The notes: generated from the sequence alone by a model not told the origin. DNA of 64,000 nt from Pseudomonas sp. St316 (GCF_018325905.1 NZ_AP021901.1:3968001-4032000); one strand, 5' to 3'. Shown: positions 37,434 through 46,577, numbered from the stretch's first letter. Program-made: numbers and translations.

Positions 37434-37522
37434 GTGCGTCCTCGCGAGATCTGTAGTCGGTGATCGTTACCAAAAAAAGCCGCACTGCTGCACCACGGAT
37501 TCAACCCGTCGAGGCAACACCC

Positions 37523-37792
37523 CTACTCCTCGGCAGGCCTCATATGAAAAATCGTATAAGGCAGGATCAGCGTATCGGCGACGATGCTGAAAGGGAGGTC
37601 GACGACTGCAAACGGTGCCAGCGCACGTGAATACACGTCGTTGTCATTCGTCGAGGCCTTGATGATCTCGATATCAGTCGCCGCACCGCAGTAAGGATGG
37701 AGGCCGCAGAGCTGTCCCATGCCAAAGGTTTCGTTGGCCGTGGCGCATCCGCCCAGCAGCGCCATCGTCAAAGCCATTACTACGATCCGCAT
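37523..37792 (-). CDS. YceK/YidQ-family lipoprotein
   Basis: This 89-residue protein has a lipoprotein signal ending ALLGGC (lipid at Cys15), two cysteines (CGLHPYCG) and the C-terminal VVDLPFSIVADTLILPYTI typical of the DUF1375 (YceK/YidQ) group. It should be anchored in the outer or inner membrane facing the periplasm. Function in the family is unknown. Confidence 0.8.
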   Translation of the reverse strand: MRIVVMALTMALLGGCATANETFGMGQLCGLHPYCGAATDIEIIKASTNDNDVYSRALAPFAVVDLPFSIVADTLILPYTIFHMRPAEE

Positions 37793-38004
37793 GACGCGCC
37801 CCTCCCCCAGGAAAGGCCGGACTGTAGCATTAAAGCCGCCCCAACGGCGCCGCGCTCAAGGCAAGGCCCCAGCAGGGTCGCGAACCACTCGATGAACACC
37901 CCGAGCGCGGCTGCACCGATAAAAACGTTATGGCGGCTGTATTCAGACGACCCCAGGTTCTCCTGTAGGATGCACATCCTGTCAATCAGTCGCGAATGTG
38001 AACA

Positions 38005-38646
38005 ATGGAACTGCACTCAATTCTCGCCTTTACCCTGGTCGCGGCCATCGCCATCGCCAGTCCTGGTCCTGCCACCTTGATGGCGATCAATAACAGTCTG
38101 GCCTACGGGCCGCGCTACGCGGTGTGGTCGTCGGTGGGCAACGCCAGCGGGCTGTTCTGCTTGTCGGCCGCCGCGATGCTGGGCCTGGGCGCGTTGCTCG
38201 CCAGTTCTGAATGGCTGTTCAACGCTGTGAAAGTCCTGGGGGCGGGTTATCTGTTCTACCTGGGCGCCAGGCAGCTGTTCAAAAAGAGCCCGATACTCGC
38301 GCAGGATGTGCAAGTCGATGGCAAAACCAGCAAGCCATCGCGTTCAAAGCTGTACAAGTCGGCCTTCCTGACAGCCATCACCAACCCCAAGGCGACGATG
38401 TTCTTCACCGCCCTGTTCCCGCAATTCATCGACCAGAGCGCTGCACTGCTGCCGCAGTTTCTGCTCCTCACCTCGATATTCGCAGGCTTGTCGCTGGTTT
38501 CCTTGAGCCTGTATGCCGCCATTGCGGCCCAGGCCAAAGGCGTGCTGAAACGGCCCGAATTTTCCGTGTGGATCAGCCGGCTCGTTGGCTCGACGTTCAT
38601 CGGCTTCGGTGCGGCCATCCTGGCGATGCGTCGACCGGCCGTTTAG
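38005..38646 (+). CDS. LysE/RhtB-family exporter
   Basis: This 213-residue exporter starts ELHSILAFTLVAAIAIASPG, keeps the PGPATLMAINNSLAYG turn and has KSAFLTAITNPKATMFFTAL before helix 5. It is the second LysE-type gene within 1.5 kb but is clearly diverged from the minus-strand one at 36819. No dedicated regulator is adjacent. The substrate is unknown, perhaps an amino acid. Confidence 0.88.
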   Translation: MELHSILAFTLVAAIAIASPGPATLMAINNSLAYGPRYAVWSSVGNASGLFCLSAAAMLGLGALLASSEWLFNAVKVLGAGYLFYLGARQLFKKSPILAQDVQVDGKTSKPSRSKLYKSAFLTAITNPKATMFFTALFPQFIDQSAALLPQFLLLTSIFAGLSLVSLSLYAAIAAQAKGVLKRPEFSVWISRLVGSTFIGFGAAILAMRRPAV

Positions 38647-38787
38647 GGCATTTTTCGATCTGGAGCTACCAGATACCGGGGGGCATGACGCTTGAAAAAG
38701 CGTCGACCTCACACCCTCCCCATCCGCTCTACCTCGCCCCCACTTATTGGCAACAGTGAATCCTGCCTGCGCATTCGGATATTTAAC

Positions 38788-38833
38788 TTGACGGCAGAGA
38801 TTACGATCATCATATTTGCAAAATATTATGATC
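38788..38833 (+). promoter_or_regulatory. Sigma-70 promoter overlapped by a 29-bp operator-like dyad
   Basis: TTGACG (38788-38793), a 17-base spacer and CATATT (38811-38816) form a good promoter for the MFS gene at 38934. A dyad with arms GATCAT-N-ATATTT and AAATAT-N-ATGATC (38805-38833) covers the -10 box, which suggests repression by an unlinked regulator. Confidence 0.6.
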
Positions 38834-38933
38834 GTCATGTTCAAGGCTGCGTCACTGCGCCGATATCGCGAACCACAGTCTTGGCGGCTGCCCTCAACGT
38901 CTTTTCCCGCCAACCAAGCATAAGAGAGGATGT

Positions 38934-40154
38934 ATGCAAGCCAGAACTTCATTGGCAATTACCGCTGCGCAACCGCACGCCTCCACACAACCCTTGACCG
39001 GCAAAATCGTGGCGCTGCTTGCAGGCCTGGCGGCGATCAGCATGCTCTCCACCAACATCATTCTCCCGGCGTTTGCCGATATCGGCGAAGACCTGGGCGT
39101 GACCGCTCGCGAGCTCGGCCTGACACTGTCCAGCTTCTTCATCACATTCGCCTTGGGCCAATTGGTGGTCGGGCCACTGGCCGACCGCTATGGGCGCCAG
39201 AAACTGGTGCTGGGCGGCCTATCGGTGTTCGTGGTCGGCACCGTTATCGCGGGGCTTGCCAGCACGTTCGATGTACTGATCGCCGGACGCGTCGTACAGG
39301 CGCTGGGGGTGTGTGCGGCCTCGGTACTGTCGCGCGCCATCGCACGGGATCTGTTTGAAGGCGAGACGCTCGCCCGGGCCCTGTCGCTGACGATGATCGC
39401 CACTGCCGCAGCGCCGGGTTTTTCGCCGCTGGCCGGCAGCGTCCTGTCCGTCACGCTCGGCTGGCGTGCCATCTTCATCCTGGTGGGTCTGGCCGCCGTG
39501 GTACTGGCCTTTTTCTACGTGCGCGACCTCGGAGAAACCCATCCCGCCGATCGGCGGGCACCGCACTCGGCCAAGAGCGTAGTGCTCGCCTATGGCAGAT
39601 TGGCGCTGGACAAGCGCTTCATCCTCCCTGCTCTTTCAATGAGCCTGCTGATGAGCGGCCTGTTCGCATCGTTCGCGGCGGCGCCCGCCATCCTGATGAA
39701 AGGTATCGGCCTGACCTCGTTGCAGACCGGCCTGTATTTCGCCGCTACGGTATTCGTCGTGTTCGCAGCCGGCATGGCGGCTCCGCGCCTGGCGCATCGT
39801 CATGGCACCCGAATCGTCACACTCGCAGGCATTGCCTGCGCCCTGACCGGCGGCGGCCTGCTGCTCGTCGGTCCAACCGTGCCGGGTCTTGGGTGGTATG
39901 CCCTCTCGATGATCACCTTCCTGTGGGGCATGGGCCTGGCCAATCCGCTGGGCACGGCAATCACCATGGGGCCGTTCGGCAAAGAAGCCGGGATGGCCTC
40001 CGCACTGCTGGGTTTTCTCTCCATGGGTGCGGCTGCGCTGACCACCTGGCTGGCCTCGGTCTTGAGCTTCGCACCCGTCACGACGCTGGGTGGGATTCAG
40101 GCGACGGCCTGCCTGGTGGCGCTGGTGCTGTTTCTCTTGCGCGGTAGCCTTTGA
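38934..40154 (+). CDS. MFS drug exporter of the Bcr/CflA type
   Basis: This 406-residue, 12-helix exporter has LSTNIILPAFADIGEDLGV in helix 1, GPLADRYGRQKLVLGGL after helix 2, and the drug-antiporter motif around GRVVQALGVCAASVLSRAIARDLF in helix 4. Bcr/CflA members expel antibiotics and sulfonamides. AGAGAGGA precedes the ATG. The promoter region holds a strong dyad (38805-38833), so expression is probably induced by a ligand. Confidence 0.88.
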   Translation: MQARTSLAITAAQPHASTQPLTGKIVALLAGLAAISMLSTNIILPAFADIGEDLGVTARELGLTLSSFFITFALGQLVVGPLADRYGRQKLVLGGLSVFVVGTVIAGLASTFDVLIAGRVVQALGVCAASVLSRAIARDLFEGETLARALSLTMIATAAAPGFSPLAGSVLSVTLGWRAIFILVGLAAVVLAFFYVRDLGETHPADRRAPHSAKSVVLAYGRLALDKRFILPALSMSLLMSGLFASFAAAPAILMKGIGLTSLQTGLYFAATVFVVFAAGMAAPRLAHRHGTRIVTLAGIACALTGGGLLLVGPTVPGLGWYALSMITFLWGMGLANPLGTAITMGPFGKEAGMASALLGFLSMGAAALTTWLASVLSFAPVTTLGGIQATACLVALVLFLLRGSL

Positions 40155-40197
40155 GGGCGCTTTCTCGGCCAAGCCAAAAGGTTGCCTCCATGCTCGA

Positions 40198-41472
40198 TCA
40201 ATACACGGGCCAGGTTTCAACAATCTTCCCGCCGCGCACGGCCAGCAAATCGCCAAATTGCAGCAGCACGGATTCAGTCTGGGTCGGCCGTAAAAACACC
40301 TGGTCCTCCACGTTCAACCCTACGGCCGGGGAGCCGTTGACCATTTCCTGATTGGAGCTGCGACCATAGAGTTCATTGCTTTGCAGGCCCTTGGGTGATT
40401 CGAACTCGGCCATCCAGTTACCGCCGTAGAGGAAGAATGTCGCGCGCTGATTAGGGTCCCACCAGGAAAACAATCGGGATTTGTCATCCAGGGCTGGGAA
40501 ATTGACGGCGCCAGTGCTCTTTAGCACGGGCGTTGCGATAAAGGCCGCCGGCACATGCTCGGCCAGCGATGGCAAGTCGTAATGGGTCGGCTTGAGAAAC
40601 GCCGTTCCCACCGAGACCTCACTGCTCAGGCGTTCCTGCTCATGTATACCGTAGCTGGGGCTGCCGGCCGTATTGAGCGTGAGCCCTTCGTGCCAAAGCG
40701 CGGGGAAGTGTTCACGTAGGTAATGCACATGGCCGTTGTAAATGACCATCACCTTGTCGAACAACGCCTGGGACGAACCGAGGACCTGGGGCACGCCCAT
40801 GCCGACAAACGGGTCATACCCCATGAAGCCGGCAAATTCGAGCTGCTGCGCATGGGCATCGATCAGCGTCAGCATCTCGCCGAGTACCGCGGGGTCAGCG
40901 ACTCCGCCGCGGTGCAGGCCGACATCCAGTTCGATATTGATCCGCATCCGGATGCCCAGGCCTTGCGCCAATGCCAGGTAATCCATCAACCGCCGGGGGG
41001 TATCGAGCAGCCATTGCAGTTGCCTGGAAGGGTCGAAGGTTCCCTTGTGGGTTTGGTAGAACACTTCGGCCGAGCGTACCGGTAAAGGCTTGCCGACCAG
41101 GATGTCTGCCTCGGGAAATGTCACCGCGTCGTGATTTAGAAACGGCTGATGAAACGACATCAGCCGTCGGGTATCGGTACGTTTGGCGATGTACGCCAGC
41201 AGTCCCGGTGATGGCAGGGACTTTTCCACCAGGCGCAAATGTTTACCGGCGCGGGTGACGGATTGCTTGACCACATTGATATTGTGATCGAGCAGGTCCA
41301 GGTCAATCAGCATCACGGGGCGCATCGGCCCATGGCGCTTCAGCTCCTGGTTCAGCGCGCCGAAGTACTCGTTGTATGGGCTGCCCCGATCGCTCGGACG
41401 CAACAGCGCCCCCGCCCCGACCATCAATGCACCCACTCCTGCGGTGCCGAGCATAAAGGTTCTACGATTCAT
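40198..41472 (-). CDS. Exported PLP-dependent DSD1/D-threonine-aldolase-like enzyme
   Basis: This 424-residue protein has a twin-arginine signal (NRRTFMLGTAGVGALMVGAG). A fold-III PLP domain follows, starting at PVMLIDLDLLDHNI, with the likely cofactor lysine in RLVEKSLPSPGLL. DVGLHRGG, NTAGSPSYGIH and the metal-binding C-terminal part (QVFLRPTQTESVLLQFGD) match D-serine dehydratase and D-threonine aldolase relatives. Most relatives are cytoplasmic; a Tat signal would send the folded, cofactor-loaded enzyme to the periplasm, where it could act on D-amino acids. Its 3' end converges on the MFS gene. Confidence 0.8.
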   Translation of the reverse strand: MNRRTFMLGTAGVGALMVGAGALLRPSDRGSPYNEYFGALNQELKRHGPMRPVMLIDLDLLDHNINVVKQSVTRAGKHLRLVEKSLPSPGLLAYIAKRTDTRRLMSFHQPFLNHDAVTFPEADILVGKPLPVRSAEVFYQTHKGTFDPSRQLQWLLDTPRRLMDYLALAQGLGIRMRINIELDVGLHRGGVADPAVLGEMLTLIDAHAQQLEFAGFMGYDPFVGMGVPQVLGSSQALFDKVMVIYNGHVHYLREHFPALWHEGLTLNTAGSPSYGIHEQERLSSEVSVGTAFLKPTHYDLPSLAEHVPAAFIATPVLKSTGAVNFPALDDKSRLFSWWDPNQRATFFLYGGNWMAEFESPKGLQSNELYGRSSNQEMVNGSPAVGLNVEDQVFLRPTQTESVLLQFGDLLAVRGGKIVETWPVY

Positions 41473-41588
41473 CAGGACGCTCCCTCTGCGTGCGCAGTCA
41501 GGTGCACGTTACGGCAGCGATACCCGGCTGTTGAGGCTATGGGAGGTCAGAAAGAGGACTTTGGCGGCCAGGCTTTGATCGAATCCTC

Positions 41589-42473
41589 CTAACCCCTGGA
41601 CGTTGCAATGAACCGTGTGATGGCCGCCACCACATCAGCGCCCCGTTCAAGATAGGGCACATGCCCGCAGTCCTCGATGAACTCGCCGCGTGCATCGGGC
41701 AGTTGCTGGAGCAGGTTATCCAGGGTCGCCGGCAGAAACACCTGGTCATGCCGCCCCCAGATCACCAGCGTCTTGGCTGCAATCTGTGGCAACCGTCCGA
41801 GCAGCACGTCCAGGCCTTCACGACGAAAATCCTCGACAACGCGCTGCACCGCCGCAAACCTCGCCCTGCCGCTGGCCGCCATGGCCTGGGCCAAGCGCCC
41901 TCCTACCTCGGGCGGCGCCTTGAATACCAGGCTCCAGAAGCGTTTCATCTCCTCGACCGTACGATAGCCAAACACCGTCCCCGCCCCTTGCAGGCTGGCT
42001 TTCAATGCGGGGCCTAGCGCTTGCTCGCCCAGACCTGCAGGCGCCAGCAAGACCAAGTGACTGACACGCTGCGGGTGTTTGGCGGCATACAGGCCGGCCA
42101 CGCACCCACCCAACGAGCTGCCGACCAGCACGAAGGGGCCCTCGACCAGCGTATCCAGCAAGCCTTCGAGTTCCGCCAGCATTGCCTGGGGTCCAAAGCC
42201 AGCACCCGCCTCGTACACGGATTGGCCATGCCCCGGCAAGTCGACGAAAACGCAAGGGTGATGGCGCGCCATGCCCAGCATCGCGGGGCCCCACTGGTCC
42301 TTGCTGGCACCCAAGCCATGGAGCATGACCAGCGTTGTCCGCGGGTGCCGTGCAGGGCTTTGCAGATAGGCCAGGCGTCCCTGTGTACCGGTGTGCCAGC
42401 GCAGTTTCAAACCGAACTGCCAGCGGTGGACCAGGCGCAAAGTGCCGAGCAGCAGTCGATCAACGCGGTTCAT
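41589..42473 (-). CDS. Alpha/beta hydrolase, last gene of the six-gene operon
   Basis: This 294-residue hydrolase has HGLGASKDQW as oxyanion loop, the nucleophile serine in VGSSLGGCVAG, aspartate in IWGRHDQVF and histidine in EDCGHVPYLE, so the triad is complete. Start 42473 is used; its ATG lies inside the end of the EamA gene (14-base overlap), a mark of coupled translation. In this operon it could release, hydrolyse or inactivate the product of the ligase/GNAT/diiron enzymes. The substrate is unknown. Confidence 0.85.
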   Translation of the reverse strand: MNRVDRLLLGTLRLVHRWQFGLKLRWHTGTQGRLAYLQSPARHPRTTLVMLHGLGASKDQWGPAMLGMARHHPCVFVDLPGHGQSVYEAGAGFGPQAMLAELEGLLDTLVEGPFVLVGSSLGGCVAGLYAAKHPQRVSHLVLLAPAGLGEQALGPALKASLQGAGTVFGYRTVEEMKRFWSLVFKAPPEVGGRLAQAMAASGRARFAAVQRVVEDFRREGLDVLLGRLPQIAAKTLVIWGRHDQVFLPATLDNLLQQLPDARGEFIEDCGHVPYLERGADVVAAITRFIATSRG

Positions 42474-43365
42474 CCGCCACTCCTTGTCCTTTGCTACTGG
42501 CCTTGAGGAAGAATCTTGCCGGCAGGCGCAGTTGGCATAGCGCCACACCTGACAACGTCAACACGGCGCCGATCACCAGGCGCTGGCTGAAACCTTCGGC
42601 GAGCATGACCTGGCTGACAGCAATCGCGAACACCGGCACCAGGAGCAGGTACGGGCTCAGTTGCTGCATCGAGTTGCGGCCGAGCAACCAGAACCAAAGG
42701 CCGAACCCCAGCAGACCACCACTGAGTGCGGTGTAGAGCACCGCCCACCACGCCTGGGCGCTGGCCGTGTAGACGCGTGTCCATTGCTCGCCTTCCTGGA
42801 CGAACGACCACAGCAACAGTTGCGGTGCGGCGATGACCGCCGTCCAGGCACTCAAGGCCAGCGGATCCAGGGGCCCGAGACGCTTGGTCAACACTGACCC
42901 GACAGCAAATGCCAAGGCCGCCAGCGCCACCAGCAACATGCCGATGAACGTCCCGCCCGCCGATGGTGTAGCCAGTAGCACCAGGACGCCGGCGAACGCC
43001 AGCAGGATGCCCGCCAGGAGCCGCAGTTTCAGGACTTCCCCCAATAACGCGAATGCCAGGACGAGGGTAAACGGTGCCGCCAGTTGATAGATGATCGCCG
43101 AGGTAGAGGCGTCTACCCGAGCGATACCGCAATACAGCAAACCGAAATGCAAGGTCCCGGTAATCGTGGCAACCAGGGCCACGGACGCAAACTGTTCACG
43201 CTTGACGCGCTTGAGCAGCGGCAGGAGAAACAGCGCCATGATCGCGTAGCGCATGGCGACCATGAGGATCGGCGGCAACTCGGCGCCGCCGATTTTCACT
43301 GCAGTGACCTGCGCGCCCCAGAGAAACGCGACCAGTAACGCGAGCAATGAATCTTTCAATGGCAT
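42460..43365 (-). CDS. EamA-family (DMT) exporter in the six-gene operon
   Basis: This 301-residue, ten-helix permease has two EamA repeats (starting LLALLVAFLWGAQVTAVKIG, and FAVGSVLTKRLGPLDP in the second). EamA proteins usually export metabolites. It starts 5 bases after the flavin reductase gene and overlaps the hydrolase gene, so it is part of the operon and a good candidate exporter of the pathway product. Confidence 0.88.
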   Translation of the reverse strand: MPLKDSLLALLVAFLWGAQVTAVKIGGAELPPILMVAMRYAIMALFLLPLLKRVKREQFASVALVATITGTLHFGLLYCGIARVDASTSAIIYQLAAPFTLVLAFALLGEVLKLRLLAGILLAFAGVLVLLATPSAGGTFIGMLLVALAALAFAVGSVLTKRLGPLDPLALSAWTAVIAAPQLLLWSFVQEGEQWTRVYTASAQAWWAVLYTALSGGLLGFGLWFWLLGRNSMQQLSPYLLLVPVFAIAVSQVMLAEGFSQRLVIGAVLTLSGVALCQLRLPARFFLKASSKGQGVADEPR

Positions 43366-43370
43366 GACAG

Positions 43371-43982
43371 TTATCCCTTCTGAAATTGAATGGGCCGCAG
43401 GATTCTTTCCGGTTTACCTGTCGCAAGGGCTGGGGGGTTAAGTCGACTGTGATGCTCACAGAGCCGGTCCAATGTCTCGCGCAGGGCCTGTTCCGCTTCA
43501 GGATCGTGGGCCAGTTGGGTCTGGAAACACGGCGGAAATCCCGAGCCGACCAGAATCATTTTGTTGAGCAGCACGTTCAACGCGACCTGGGAGAAAACCG
43601 CCGTGTGTCCATAGCGTCGGCCGACGACCGCAATCGCCGCGAGCTTGTCGCGCAGCGGACGCTCCCGTGGCCGCAGGAAGCCATAGCCGACTCGCTCCAG
43701 GAACGCCTGGAAGCGACTGTTGGTGCCGTAGGCATGCATGACGGGGAGATAGAGCACCGCATCGGCGCGGTCCAACCGCGCCACCAACTGCCCGACGTCG
43801 TCCTGCACTTGGCAGTCCTGGTCGGAACAGGCGTTGTCGGCGTCGCAGTAGTCGATCCGGTAATCCTTGAGCCAGATGTCATCGACCGCGACCTCCTCGC
43901 CCAGGTGGCGGCGCACCAGCGCCACCACCCGTGCACTGACACCACAAGGTCGGCTTGACCCGACAATGATGGTCAGATTCAT
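43371..43982 (-). CDS. NADPH-dependent FMN reductase/flavodoxin-fold oxidoreductase
   Basis: This 203-residue flavodoxin-like protein starts LTIIVGSSRPCGVSARVV, whose loop binds the FMN phosphate. It has YCDADNACSDQDCQ, a cysteine cluster seen in iron-sulfur-flavoprotein relatives, and LYLPVMHAYGTNSRFQAFLERVG. It may deliver electrons to the diiron enzyme whose gene ends 3 bases upstream. Direct reduction of a pathway intermediate is an alternative. Confidence 0.82.
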   Translation of the reverse strand: MNLTIIVGSSRPCGVSARVVALVRRHLGEEVAVDDIWLKDYRIDYCDADNACSDQDCQVQDDVGQLVARLDRADAVLYLPVMHAYGTNSRFQAFLERVGYGFLRPRERPLRDKLAAIAVVGRRYGHTAVFSQVALNVLLNKMILVGSGFPPCFQTQLAHDPEAEQALRETLDRLCEHHSRLNPPALATGKPERILRPIQFQKG

Positions 43983-43985
43983 GAT

Positions 43986-44669
43986 TCAGGACGCCTCCCG
44001 CAACCCTTCTTCGCCAGCCAGATAGGCGCGCAACGCCTCTTCCATCAACTGCCCGGTCAGCCACAACGTGACGCGGGCCACTTCCTTGATCTGACGACGA
44101 TCTTCTTCGGTCTTCACCGCACGTTGCATCGCCACACGCACCTCTTCGGCGTGCTTCTCGTCGATGGTCGAGTGGGCGACGAAGAAGGTCATCTGCTCAT
44201 CCTTCAAGCCCAGGTCGGCGCGGAACCGCTCCAGGATCGGTTGGATGTGCTCGTAGACGTCCTCGGCCCAGTAGCTGTAGCCCAGTCGAGCGATCGGCCC
44301 CTTGCGGATAGCCACATCGTTGAGAAAGGCGATCAGTGCCTGGGTCGGCGCCAGCGGCGCCGGCATGGCTTGCGGCAGCAGCCCGACCGACTCCAGGTCA
44401 CGCAGCACCATGCGCTCGTGGCCCAGTTCTTCCAAGGCGTGCTTGTAGACGAAGCGCAACAGCGTCGTCTCCTCTGGATCGGCACTGAAGGCGCAGGCGG
44501 CCTGGTTCACCGAGTTGTAGCGGGTGTAGTGGTAGACCTGCAGCATGAGCTGTTGGTAGAGGGCTGGCGGCGTCGGGTTGTCCAGGCTGAATTTCCAGTA
44601 GGCGCCCTGCTTGATCTGGGCCCAACCCGCTTCGACGATAGCGTCGAGTTCCTTGAAGAATGTTTGCAT
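43986..44669 (-). CDS. Heme-oxygenase-like diiron oxidase/oxygenase
   Basis: This 227-residue all-helical protein belongs to the iron-containing redox family related to UndA, BesC and CADD. Likely metal ligands are in HALEELGHERM (Glu81, His84), YWAEDVYEH (Glu136 or Glu140, His141) and STIDEKHAEE (Asp170, His173). Such enzymes use O2 for N-oxidation, C-C cleavage or desaturation of small amino-acid-like substrates. The ATG at 44669 lies one base from the stop of the GNAT gene, with AAAGGAG upstream, so the two are made in step. A substrate built by the ligase and GNAT is plausible. Confidence 0.82.
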   Translation of the reverse strand: MQTFFKELDAIVEAGWAQIKQGAYWKFSLDNPTPPALYQQLMLQVYHYTRYNSVNQAACAFSADPEETTLLRFVYKHALEELGHERMVLRDLESVGLLPQAMPAPLAPTQALIAFLNDVAIRKGPIARLGYSYWAEDVYEHIQPILERFRADLGLKDEQMTFFVAHSTIDEKHAEEVRVAMQRAVKTEEDRRQIKEVARVTLWLTGQLMEEALRAYLAGEEGLREAS

Positions 44670-44670
44670 T

Positions 44671-45216
44671 TCAATTGGCTCCTTTAACATTGAGGTAAAC
44701 ACTTTCGAGTTCCAGGTACACGAGGCTGTAGCGCCGCTCGACCTGTTCCCCGGTCCAGGTAACGTCATCCACCAGCACGCGCCCGCCCAGGCCGACATAA
44801 AGCGCAGCCAATTGGCCGCGGCACAGTGCCGAGATAAATCGCAGGTGGGTGTTGGCTTTCAGCCAGATGGCCGCTTGCAGGAGAAACATGCGCAGGTGCC
44901 GACCGCCGCGGTATCGCTCGTCCAGCACCAGGCGATTGGCATCGAAGGCATCCGTCGATTGTTCGAAATAGGCCTGCACGTCGACCGCTCGCTCGACGAA
45001 GCTCAGGCCATGCCCCAGCGGGGTGACACGCAACGTCCCGACCACTTCGTTCTTGTCCAGGTAGACCAGGTGATAGGACAAGGCGTCGCGTACTTGCTCC
45101 CTGCGCTCGAAGTCATCCTCCCGTGCCGGGTTGGTCCCCAGGTAGCGACTCCTGAGTTGCCGGACGGACTCGAACAGTTCATTGGCGTTGTCGATCACGC
45201 GAACAGACAGGCTCAT
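44671..45216 (-). CDS. GNAT of the FeeM/LuxI superfamily (N-acyl transferase/signal synthase-like)
   Basis: This 181-residue acyltransferase is related to N-acyl amino acid synthases (FeeM) and more distantly to LuxI. Core features are LFESVRQLRSRYLG, the acidic EDDFERRE, a VVGTLRVTPLG strand, DANRLVLDERYRGG at the place of the LuxI E-x-SR motif, and a C-terminal half with LRFISALCRGQLAALYVGLG. It probably joins an activated acyl or aryl group to an amino acid or similar acceptor. Start 45216 (MSLSVRVIDN) is 8 bases after the ligase stop. No canonical LuxI is in the window, so this is the only signal-synthase-like partner for the nearby LuxR. Confidence 0.8.
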   Translation of the reverse strand: MSLSVRVIDNANELFESVRQLRSRYLGTNPAREDDFERREQVRDALSYHLVYLDKNEVVGTLRVTPLGHGLSFVERAVDVQAYFEQSTDAFDANRLVLDERYRGGRHLRMFLLQAAIWLKANTHLRFISALCRGQLAALYVGLGGRVLVDDVTWTGEQVERRYSLVYLELESVYLNVKGAN

Positions 45217-45224
45217 CGCTGACC

Positions 45225-46577
45225 TCACTGGCCTTGACGCTGATCGACGATGCGCGCTTCTTTCCAGCTGAACCAACTGCCCAGGTTCACATGCTCGGCC
45301 AGATCGCCCACCACCATGACCGTGGCATCGACTCCCAGCCGTTCGCGCAAGCGCTCCTTGATCAGCAGCACCAGACGCCCACGATCGCCTTCGAAGAAAC
45401 GCGACATTTCCAGCTTGGCGATAACGGTGTCGCGATCATTGGCGCGACTGAGGATGATCTGGTAACCAAGGCATTGTTCGACGCCTTCAAGCAGCGCCTG
45501 CTCGATCTGTGCGGCCGAGAAGGCACGATCGTTCAGTTGCACGGCATCCTTCACCCGACCGACGACCTTGACGGTCTGGCGCATCGATTGCGCATAGCCG
45601 GGGCGCGACTGGATCGAGACCAGGTCACCCGTGCGGTAGCGAATCAACGGCTTGCTGCCAGGGATCAGCATGGTCACGCACAACTCACCGTCGCCGGTGC
45701 AGCCCAGGCTTTGCCCGGACTTGGGATCGAGCACCTCGATGATGTAGTTGAGGCGATGCGGCACCAACTGGTCGTTGGCGTTGCAGGCCGCGATGATCAT
45801 CGCCTCCTGGGAGCCATACAGGCTGTTGTAGGCCTGCGCGCCCCACAGGCTGTAGAGGTTGTTCTTCAACGCAGGCGTGCACAGCTCGCCGCTCATCATG
45901 AACGCGCGCAAGGCAAAGTCCTCGCGTGGGTTCAGGCCCAGGCGCTCGGCTTCCTTGGCCATGGCCAGCAACAGCCCCGGCGCCGATGCGAGCACGCCGA
46001 TCCGCAGGTCCTTGAGCAGTTGCAGTGCCTTGGGCCAACCGATCACCGGTGAGTGCGGCCAGATCTTGGCATTGCACAGGTCGAGCTGGGTGCAGACATC
46101 ACCCAGGGTGTCACCGAAGGAATGGACCTCGGTAGGTCCCATGATGCCGACCACGGTCTTTTCGCCCGGGAAATGCTTTTCGATCACGGCCTGGTAGGCC
46201 ATCGCCAGCTGGCGATTGCTCGCGTAGCTTTCCTTGCGGTCCCGCGGGCATGGCGTGGCGGGACCGGTGGTCCCCGTGGTCTCGTAATAGAAGATGCTGT
46301 CTTCCAGCGGGCCGGACAAGATGTCGAAGCCTGCTTCGCGCAGATCATCCTTGGTCGTGAATGGCAAGGTGGCGAGGTCATCCAAGGTCAGCGAACGCTC
46401 GTCGACCTGGGCAAGGTGCCTGGAATAGAACGGCGAGGACCGCTTCACGTGGCCGATCACTTCCCGCAACTGTGACTGGTGCCAGGCCGCCAGCTCGGTG
46501 TCGCTGAGGACGTCGGTCCAATAGGCATGATGAATCGGATCGTACCGCTTCTTGAATGTCTCTAAATGCTCTTTCAT
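45225..46577 (-). CDS. PaaK-like acyl/aryl-CoA ligase (adenylate-forming), first gene of the six-gene operon
   Basis: This 450-residue adenylate-forming enzyme has the phenylacetate-CoA-ligase architecture. It has the ATP loop in FYYETTGTTGPATPCPRDR, a YGSQEAMI segment, RYRTGDLV, and a short C-terminal domain with VKVVGRVKDAVQLNDRAFS. Relatives activate phenylacetate or anthranilate-like aromatic acids, or load them onto carriers. With anthranilate-synthase-like genes divergently transcribed next door, an aminobenzoate-type substrate is a reasonable guess but unproven. A lux-box-like dyad lies 74 bases upstream. Confidence 0.85.
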   Translation of the reverse strand: MKEHLETFKKRYDPIHHAYWTDVLSDTELAAWHQSQLREVIGHVKRSSPFYSRHLAQVDERSLTLDDLATLPFTTKDDLREAGFDILSGPLEDSIFYYETTGTTGPATPCPRDRKESYASNRQLAMAYQAVIEKHFPGEKTVVGIMGPTEVHSFGDTLGDVCTQLDLCNAKIWPHSPVIGWPKALQLLKDLRIGVLASAPGLLLAMAKEAERLGLNPREDFALRAFMMSGELCTPALKNNLYSLWGAQAYNSLYGSQEAMIIAACNANDQLVPHRLNYIIEVLDPKSGQSLGCTGDGELCVTMLIPGSKPLIRYRTGDLVSIQSRPGYAQSMRQTVKVVGRVKDAVQLNDRAFSAAQIEQALLEGVEQCLGYQIILSRANDRDTVIAKLEMSRFFEGDRGRLVLLIKERLRERLGVDATVMVVGDLAEHVNLGSWFSWKEARIVDQRQGQ

